Assembly: GCA_945877885.1 (NCBI GenBank)
Contig: CAMCSI010000029.1
Span: forward strand, 1-11,220
DNA: 11,220 nt
Reading direction: 5' to 3'
Source: Chlamydia trachomatis
Lineage (GTDB): Bacteria > Chlamydiota > Chlamydiia > Chlamydiales > 2-12-FULL-49-11
A program made the translations under genes and the position numbers. Of this stretch, positions 7,018 through 11,220 are shown piece after piece; position 1 is the first letter of the stretch; each line of letters starts with the position of its first letter. The notes under the pieces were generated by a model. That model worked only from the letters and a program-made list of their open reading frames with translations. It was not told the DNA's origin and did not search any database.

Positions 7018-8112
7018 TTCTTTTAAAAAAGTAGATCCATCCTCTGTTACACTATTTTTGATTTTTGAGGAGAGCTCGGCGTAATCTTTTTGCATCGATG
7101 GTAGGATGTAGGGGTCATTTACAAGATTAAAAAGCTCTTGCGTAATGTTTTTTAAGGAAGCAAAGGGGGCAATAAGCTCTGGGATCACTCGCTTTTTCAT
7201 GAGGATATTGGGAAGGCTATAATGGGTGAGGTGTAGCCCAAAAATATGATCAAAGATAATTTGTTCCAGTTTAGATAGTTTGTAACAACTAATTTGTGGA
7301 AGGTGGTGCAGGGCAAGCTCTAGGTTAATAGTGCCGGTTTTTGCAAGAGCAAATGTAGCGTCCCGGATCAGGGTTTCTTTTTCATCAGGCATGCATAGGG
7401 TTACCTCTTTTCCTTCGGCATACTTTTGGATAAGGGGAAGCAGTGAGAGTTTTGCCACACTTACATGGATTTTATAGTTTGGAAAAGCTTCACAGGCTTT
7501 TAAGTAGGTAGGAAGGTGCGCGCTAATTTCACTTTTTCTTGAGCCGGGGAAAAGGGCGATGATGCTTTTATGATTTGTAGGATCTTTTGCGTTAATAGAT
7601 CTTAGAGGATGGCCAATATAAGAGACCGAAAGGGGGGAGTTTTTGAAGAGCTCTTTTTCATGGGGGAAGAGGCATAGAAGGTGGTCGTAGTATTTTTCAA
7701 GGATCGCTTTTCTTTTAGGACGCCATGCCCAGATGGTTGGGCACACCAGTTGGATAAGTTTTCCCTTAAATCCGTCTTTACGCAGTTTTTTTGCAAGCCG
7801 TAGGTTTAAATCGGGGGCATCAATAAGCAGCACTATTTTAGGGCTCGTTTTTTTTATGTGCTCTCTGATTATTTTTACTGATTTAAAAATCTTTCGAAGC
7901 GATCTTATAGGTGCTTTTAGCCCGATAAAACATAAATCGTCCATGGGAAGGAGCTCTTTAATGTTTAGAGTGCGAAGATGTGGTCCAAGCACCCCTTCGA
8001 CCTTGTAAGTTTTACAAAGATCTTTTAATAGATCAAAGCCTAGCTTATCTCCACTTAATTCTCCGCAGAGGACAAAAATATCTATGGAGGTTATAGATTC
8101 ATGGACAGCCAT
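6997..8112 (-). CDS. lpxB: Lipid-A-disaccharide synthase (GT19)
   Basis: LpxB joins UDP-2,3-diacylglucosamine to lipid X to make the lipid A disaccharide at the inner face of the cytoplasmic membrane. The 371-residue length is close to the E. coli enzyme (382). Family motifs appear in order: CGELSGD (16-22, usually GEASGD), IDAPDLN (97-103) with D98 as the likely catalytic aspartate, CPTIWAWRPKR (124-134), YIGHPL (165-170), LFPGSRKSE (187-195) with R192, and KTGTINLELALHHLP near 260. From memory, Chlamydia LpxB is a longer protein with an extra domain; this one is single-domain. The ATG at 8112 has an excellent AAGGAG six bases upstream and lies 22 bases inside the preceding hydrolase gene, so translation is coupled but can also initiate by itself. 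Other lpx genes are not in the window. The 3' end overlaps the convergent gene at 6292-7017 by 21 bases, and no terminator is visible between them. Confidence 0.95.
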   Translation of the reverse strand: MAVHESITSIDIFVLCGELSGDKLGFDLLKDLCKTYKVEGVLGPHLRTLNIKELLPMDDLCFIGLKAPIRSLRKIFKSVKIIREHIKKTSPKIVLLIDAPDLNLRLAKKLRKDGFKGKLIQLVCPTIWAWRPKRKAILEKYYDHLLCLFPHEKELFKNSPLSVSYIGHPLRSINAKDPTNHKSIIALFPGSRKSEISAHLPTYLKACEAFPNYKIHVSVAKLSLLPLIQKYAEGKEVTLCMPDEKETLIRDATFALAKTGTINLELALHHLPQISCYKLSKLEQIIFDHIFGLHLTHYSLPNILMKKRVIPELIAPFASLKNITQELFNLVNDPYILPSMQKDYAELSSKIKNSVTEDGSTFLKELLTFTR

Positions 8113-8738
8113 GCAGCTCCTTCTTCAAATTGCTCATCTGGGGTCCCATGACCCCCTCGGCCGATAGATGGATAAAGGGTTACTTTAGCTCCTATCTCAT
8201 GGCCAAATGCAATCACTTTACTGGTATTGACTAACGTATCGTTGTCTCCGATAAAAATACAAATATTTTTTGACAGTAGTTTCGGGACAAGGGTAGGTAG
8301 TGAAAGATCTAGGTCATCTTTCAATGAAAGCATTGGGGCAAAGCAGCAAATGGTGGTAACATCTTTACTTTCACTTGCAAGGTGAAGGGCAATAAATGCA
8401 CCACGAGAAAGACCCATAGCTCCATAGGGGGGAGGGTAGTGGTTTTTTATTTCTTCCATACTTTCCATAAGCCTTTTGATAAAGATTTTAAGCGTATGTT
8501 TATCTTTTTGCCACAGTTCTTGAATGCCGTAGGGTTTAGCATTGCCCTCATGATGGGGAAGGGTTGTAGAGATCACTCGAACACCTTTTCTTATAAGACT
8601 GTCTACAGGATGAGAGAAGGGGGGTAAAGAGAGGGAATCTTCTGCAGATAGGGAAAAGTAAAAAACGGTATTTAGTGCAGGCCTATCTTTTGGCTCTTTT
8701 ACAAGAAAGGTGAGGGCGTTTGCATTAAACGTTTTCAT
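8091..8738 (-). CDS. Alpha/beta-hydrolase fold serine hydrolase, substrate unknown
   Basis: This 215-residue protein has the signatures of a small alpha/beta hydrolase. The nucleophile elbow GLSRG (109-113) provides S111. An acid candidate is in IGDNDTLV (D165 or D167), and the C-terminal histidine is H197 in GGHGTPDE. Order and spacing suit a full catalytic triad of the dienelactone-hydrolase / S9-peptidase-like group. No signal peptide or membrane segment is seen, so it should be cytoplasmic. The ATG at 8738 overlaps the pcnB stop as ATGA, and the 3' end overlaps lpxB by 22 bases, so it is the middle gene of a tightly coupled pcnB-hydrolase-lpxB operon. The context hints at an esterase, deacylase or thioesterase related to lipid or envelope metabolism, but that is inference only. 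A YtmA/YitV-type peptidase-like hydrolase is an alternative. Confidence 0.85.
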   Translation of the reverse strand: MKTFNANALTFLVKEPKDRPALNTVFYFSLSAEDSLSLPPFSHPVDSLIRKGVRVISTTLPHHEGNAKPYGIQELWQKDKHTLKIFIKRLMESMEEIKNHYPPPYGAMGLSRGAFIALHLASESKDVTTICCFAPMLSLKDDLDLSLPTLVPKLLSKNICIFIGDNDTLVNTSKVIAFGHEIGAKVTLYPSIGRGGHGTPDEQFEEGAAWLSMNL

Positions 8739-9973
8739 CGTCTTCGTCTTCTGGTAGATTTTCCTTTTGGGAGCTCTTTGGGCTTTGGATGGTCTTTTTT
8801 ATGATTTTCATAGGCGGCTTGCCACTGGGAGTAGATTTCTGCAAGGCCTGGTTCTATATTTGCCCGAATTTTAAGAAATTTAAGCGAAGAGCTGAAATCT
8901 TGTGTTTTTGGGATTTTACATGGGAGTCGTTTGTTCTTTTGTAGGGGGGTAAATCGGTATTGCGTAGATAAAATATTTACCACTTCTGCAAGGATTTTTT
9001 TTGTGATGCGCAGGGTTGGTTCGAACAAAAATTCAGTAGATTCGTGTGCTTCATCTTGAATTTTTCCAAGATGAGTTTTTTTTGGATGTGCTTCATACAT
9101 TTCAAAAATATGTTGTCTAAATATAGGATAGACAAGGCATGAAACTAAAATTGCACGACTTGGAGGCTTTCTTTGTTCTGCTAAAATAGATCTGTCTATA
9201 TCGGTTAAAAAATCATAGATCTCTTTTGCAAGAGGGGTTTCAAAAAAATGGGCTAAATTAGGAAGTAGCGTTTCTAAAAATCCATGATCCTGAAGATTTT
9301 TTAAAAAAGGAACCGATGATCCAGATTCAAGCATTCGTAGCAATTCTTCCAAAATACGAGCTGGCGAGCTTTTTAGGATTTCTCTGCGAAGAACAAATAA
9401 CGCCTCGATCATTTCTTCATCAGGTGTTAAGCCAAAACGGGCTCTAAATTTTAATAAACGGATCATTCGAACAGGATCTTGTTTAAAGCGAATGTAGGGA
9501 TTTCCTATGCAGCGTAAAAGATTTTTCTTAGCATCTTCTACCCCTCCTACATAATCTATGATCTCTTCAGTTTCACTGTCATAGAAAAGACCATTTACCG
9601 TAAAGTCACGTCTTGTGACATCTTCTTCCTCAGTACCCCATTCATTATCATTAAAAATTAACGCATCATCTTCATTATCCCCTTTTCGAAAGGTAGATAC
9701 TTCATACACTTTATGCCCCATTCGAACATGCGCTAGGCGAAACCTTTTTCCGACAATAAAGCAGTTGGAAAAACATTCCTTAACTTCCTCAGGCATGGCA
9801 TCTGTGGAGATATCATAATCTTTTGGGGTATAGTTTAATAATAGATCTCTTACCGATCCACCTACAAGATAGGCTTTAAATCCATTTTCTCTCAGGATGT
9901 CAAGCACTTCAAGAGCGTCTGGATCGATATCTTTTTGATCTATATTATGTTGCTGCTTCGAATATTTTTTCAC
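8735..9973 (-). CDS. pcnB: Poly(A) polymerase I-type class II nucleotidyltransferase
   Basis: The enzyme should add 3' poly(A) tails to RNA, marking it for decay. The class II nucleotidyltransferase core is clear: LVGGSVRDLLL (36-46), then PKDYDIST with metal-binding D52 and D54, and VTRRDFTVNGL (119-129), followed by RFKQDPVRMIRLLKFRARF (162-180). IVGKRFRLAHV (73-83) is the segment that separates bacterial poly(A) polymerases from CCA-adding enzymes, which supports PcnB over Cca. The C-terminus is basic and ends in five arginines, a feature shared with E. coli PcnB and suited to RNA binding. Length is 412 residues. The start is a GTG at 9973; no in-frame ATG lies before the catalytic region, and the ribosome binding site is weak. 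It heads the operon with the hydrolase and lpxB. A second-copy or CCA-adding role cannot be excluded without alignment. Confidence 0.9.
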   Translation of the reverse strand: MKKYSKQQHNIDQKDIDPDALEVLDILRENGFKAYLVGGSVRDLLLNYTPKDYDISTDAMPEEVKECFSNCFIVGKRFRLAHVRMGHKVYEVSTFRKGDNEDDALIFNDNEWGTEEEDVTRRDFTVNGLFYDSETEEIIDYVGGVEDAKKNLLRCIGNPYIRFKQDPVRMIRLLKFRARFGLTPDEEMIEALFVLRREILKSSPARILEELLRMLESGSSVPFLKNLQDHGFLETLLPNLAHFFETPLAKEIYDFLTDIDRSILAEQRKPPSRAILVSCLVYPIFRQHIFEMYEAHPKKTHLGKIQDEAHESTEFLFEPTLRITKKILAEVVNILSTQYRFTPLQKNKRLPCKIPKTQDFSSSLKFLKIRANIEPGLAEIYSQWQAAYENHKKDHPKPKELPKGKSTRRRRR

Positions 9974-10000
9974 TGTTACTATTATACCGTTAGAACCTGA

Positions 10001-10009
10001 ATTATAGCA
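10001..10009 (-). promoter_or_regulatory. Extended -10 promoter for the pcnB-hydrolase-lpxB operon
   Basis: The minus strand reads TGCTATAAT (10009-10001), a perfect TATAAT with the TGn extension that can replace a -35 box; none is obvious upstream. Transcription would start near 9994, about 20 bases before the GTG of pcnB. A second TATAAT lies at 9986-9981 with TTGCTA 18 bases upstream (10010-10005). If used, that one would start transcription almost at the GTG itself. Confidence 0.5.
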
Positions 10010-10016
10010 AAGCTAC

Positions 10017-10022
10017 TATAAA
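10017..10022 (+). promoter_or_regulatory. Weak candidate -10 box for tyrP
   Basis: TATAAA lies 40 bases before the permease ATG, in the 89-base divergent gap shared with pcnB. No convincing -35 box is found at the right distance. It is listed because the gene needs a promoter here and nothing better is seen. Confidence 0.2.
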
Positions 10023-10062
10023 AAAGATAGCTTGCTTTTTCTTTTCCTGATAAGATAGCCCT

Positions 10063-11220
10063 ATGAAAAAAAGTATACAAAGCCTTTTAAGTAAAACTTT
10101 TCTTGGCGCTTTATTAATTGGCGGGACGGCAATTGGTGCTGCAATGCTTGCCAATCCGGTAGCAACAGCAGGATCTGGGATATTACCCTCCTATTTTATC
10201 TATTTACTTTGTTGGATGTTTTCTGCAGCAACAGGGTGTTTATTTATTGAACTTTGTTCTTGGCTGCCGAAAAATTCTAATCTACTTACGATGGCAGAGA
10301 CGTTTCTTGGGCCGGTTGGTAAGTGGCTTGTATTTTCTTTGTATATTTTTTTATTTTATTTTCTTTTGATAGCCTACGTCTCGTTAGGGGGAAGACTTGT
10401 TTTAGAAGCAATTTGTTCCCATATTCCTTATGTTTTTGGCGTGCTTGCCTTTACTCTCTTTTTCGGTGGATTTGTTTGGGGTGGGGCAAAAATTTCTTCA
10501 AGGTTAAATGCTCTATTAATGGTGGGGCTTATTCTATCATTTTTAATTTTTATTTTCATTTCTGTGGAAAATGCAACTGTTAATCGTGCAAATTATTGGG
10601 GTTGGAAATATGCTTTCTTGGGCCTTCCGATCATTTTTACATCATTTAGCTATCAAGGAACTGTTCCAACTCTTTATGCTTATTTAGATAATAATGCTGC
10701 AAAAGCTAAAACGGCAGTGATTTTTGGAACGCTTTTACCCCTTCTTTCTTACTTAATTTGGGATTTTTTGATTAAAGGAATTGTTCCTGCAGAAGGTGTC
10801 CATGGGTTAATAGAGGCAAAAAAAATGGGTTTAAGCGCAGTTGATCCTCTATTTTATGCAGTTTCCAATAAAAACATTTACATCTTAGGTAGATATTTTT
10901 CTTTTTTTGCATTAACTACTTCGTTTATTGGGGTAGCACTTGGTATGGTAGATTTTTTTGCAGATCTTTTCCATGTAAAAGCTTGTAAATTAAGGCGTCT
11001 TTACTTATGTCTTTTGATTTTTTGCCCCGTGGTATTAGTAGTTCTGAGTAACCCTTCTATATTTTTAACAGCTTTATCGTTTGCAGGTGGCTTTGGTTCG
11101 GCGCTACTATTAGGAGTTTTGCCTATTGCTTTAGTTTGGATTGGAAGATCTAAAGGTAAATTCTGTAAGAAGAAAAGATATCTTTTTGGGGGAAATGCCG
11201 TCCTTTTTATCTTACTAATG
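10063..11220 (+). CDS. tyrP: Aromatic amino acid permease (TyrP/Mtr, HAAAP family), 3' end beyond window
   Basis: The frame is open from the ATG at 10063 to the right edge, giving 386 codons. Family members are roughly 390-415 residues, so it is nearly complete. The protein is strongly hydrophobic, with about eleven membrane segments (roughly 13-31, 43-64, 87-107, 123-143, 149-168, 184-204, 216-236, 276-300, 312-329, 334-358 and a last one from 374). The first helix holds GGTAIGAAMLANP (20-32), the signature of hydroxy/aromatic amino acid permeases (usually GxxIGAGMLALP). SFSYQGTVPTLYAYL (194-208) is the second conserved region (typically FGFH..IP...Y). The likely job is proton-coupled uptake of tyrosine or tryptophan across the inner membrane; chlamydiae carry one or more tyrP copies and depend on host amino acids. 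Which of Tyr, Trp or Phe it carries cannot be told from sequence. The ribosome binding site is poor. The gene is divergent from pcnB. Confidence 0.9.
   Translation, partial: MKKSIQSLLSKTFLGALLIGGTAIGAAMLANPVATAGSGILPSYFIYLLCWMFSAATGCLFIELCSWLPKNSNLLTMAETFLGPVGKWLVFSLYIFLFYFLLIAYVSLGGRLVLEAICSHIPYVFGVLAFTLFFGGFVWGGAKISSRLNALLMVGLILSFLIFIFISVENATVNRANYWGWKYAFLGLPIIFTSFSYQGTVPTLYAYLDNNAAKAKTAVIFGTLLPLLSYLIWDFLIKGIVPAEGVHGLIEAKKMGLSAVDPLFYAVSNKNIYILGRYFSFFALTTSFIGVALGMVDFFADLFHVKACKLRRLYLCLLIFCPVVLVVLSNPSIFLTALSFAGGFGSALLLGVLPIALVWIGRSKGKFCKKKRYLFGGNAVLFILLM

Noticed and set aside
7733..8008. Plus-strand 91-codon open frame opposite lpxB
   Set aside because: It is fully antisense to conserved LpxB motifs and lacks a ribosome binding site. 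The frames at 6480-6662, 7602-7796, 8382-8627 and 9615-9818 were rejected for the same kind of reason.
9974..10062. tRNA, small RNA or operator in the pcnB-tyrP gap
   Set aside because: Only a four-base stem (TAGC-AAA-GCTA) is present, with no cloverleaf and no repeated operator-like site. The gap is explained by divergent promoters.
10323..10583. Plus-strand open frame of 86 codons, Phe/Cys-rich
   Set aside because: It is a frame-shifted reading of tyrP, whose own frame is open over the whole 1158 bases and encodes consistent membrane helices and family motifs.
1..11220. CRISPR array, insertion sequence, prophage or defence system
   Set aside because: There are no regularly spaced repeats, transposase or integrase motifs, terminal inverted repeats or target duplications, and all but one gene are recognised housekeeping or transport functions.

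Overview
The window looks like chromosomal housekeeping DNA from a member of the Chlamydiota, probably outside the genus Chlamydia. It is AT-rich and almost fully coding; the longest gene-free gap is a little over 100 bases. The assignment rests on three points. (1) The order insulinase-type protease / plastid-type glycerol-3-phosphate acyltransferase / RNase G / DUF177 / L32 is one I remember from Chlamydia (ptr, plsB, cafA, a hypothetical gene, rpmF). (2) pcnB lies close to lpxB, also a chlamydial neighbourhood from memory. (3) The acyltransferase has the acyl-ACP GPAT signature shared by plant plastids and chlamydiae. No database search was possible, so genus and species are left open.

Region 1 (about 1-6177, all minus strand) is a five-gene cluster read from right to left: DUF177/YceD protein, ribosomal protein L32 (59 codons), RNase G, PlsB and a periplasmic M16 protease that runs off the left edge. 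The first three genes point to ribosome and rRNA maturation, PlsB to the first step of phospholipid synthesis, and the last to envelope proteolysis. Gaps are short, rng and plsB overlap, and a possible internal promoter lies ahead of rng.

Region 2 (6178-7017, plus strand) has an AT-rich divergent intergenic segment with two good candidate promoters. It is followed by one unrecognised gene of 241 codons, whose 3' end overlaps the 3' end of lpxB by 21 bases.

Region 3 (6997-10009, minus strand) is a tightly packed operon read right to left: poly(A) polymerase (pcnB, GTG start, extended -10 promoter), an alpha/beta serine hydrolase joined by an ATGA overlap, then lpxB (lipid A disaccharide synthase) joined by a 22-base overlap with a strong ribosome binding site.

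Region 4 (10063 to the right edge, plus strand) is a TyrP/Mtr-type aromatic amino acid permease, divergent from pcnB and cut just before its expected end.

I found no CRISPR, mobile element, tRNA or rRNA, and no clear new multi-gene system. The best leads are the orphan gene at 6292-7017, the hydrolase inserted between pcnB and lpxB, the grouping of rRNA-maturation genes with plsB, and an eight-base G/C homopolymer inside plsB.
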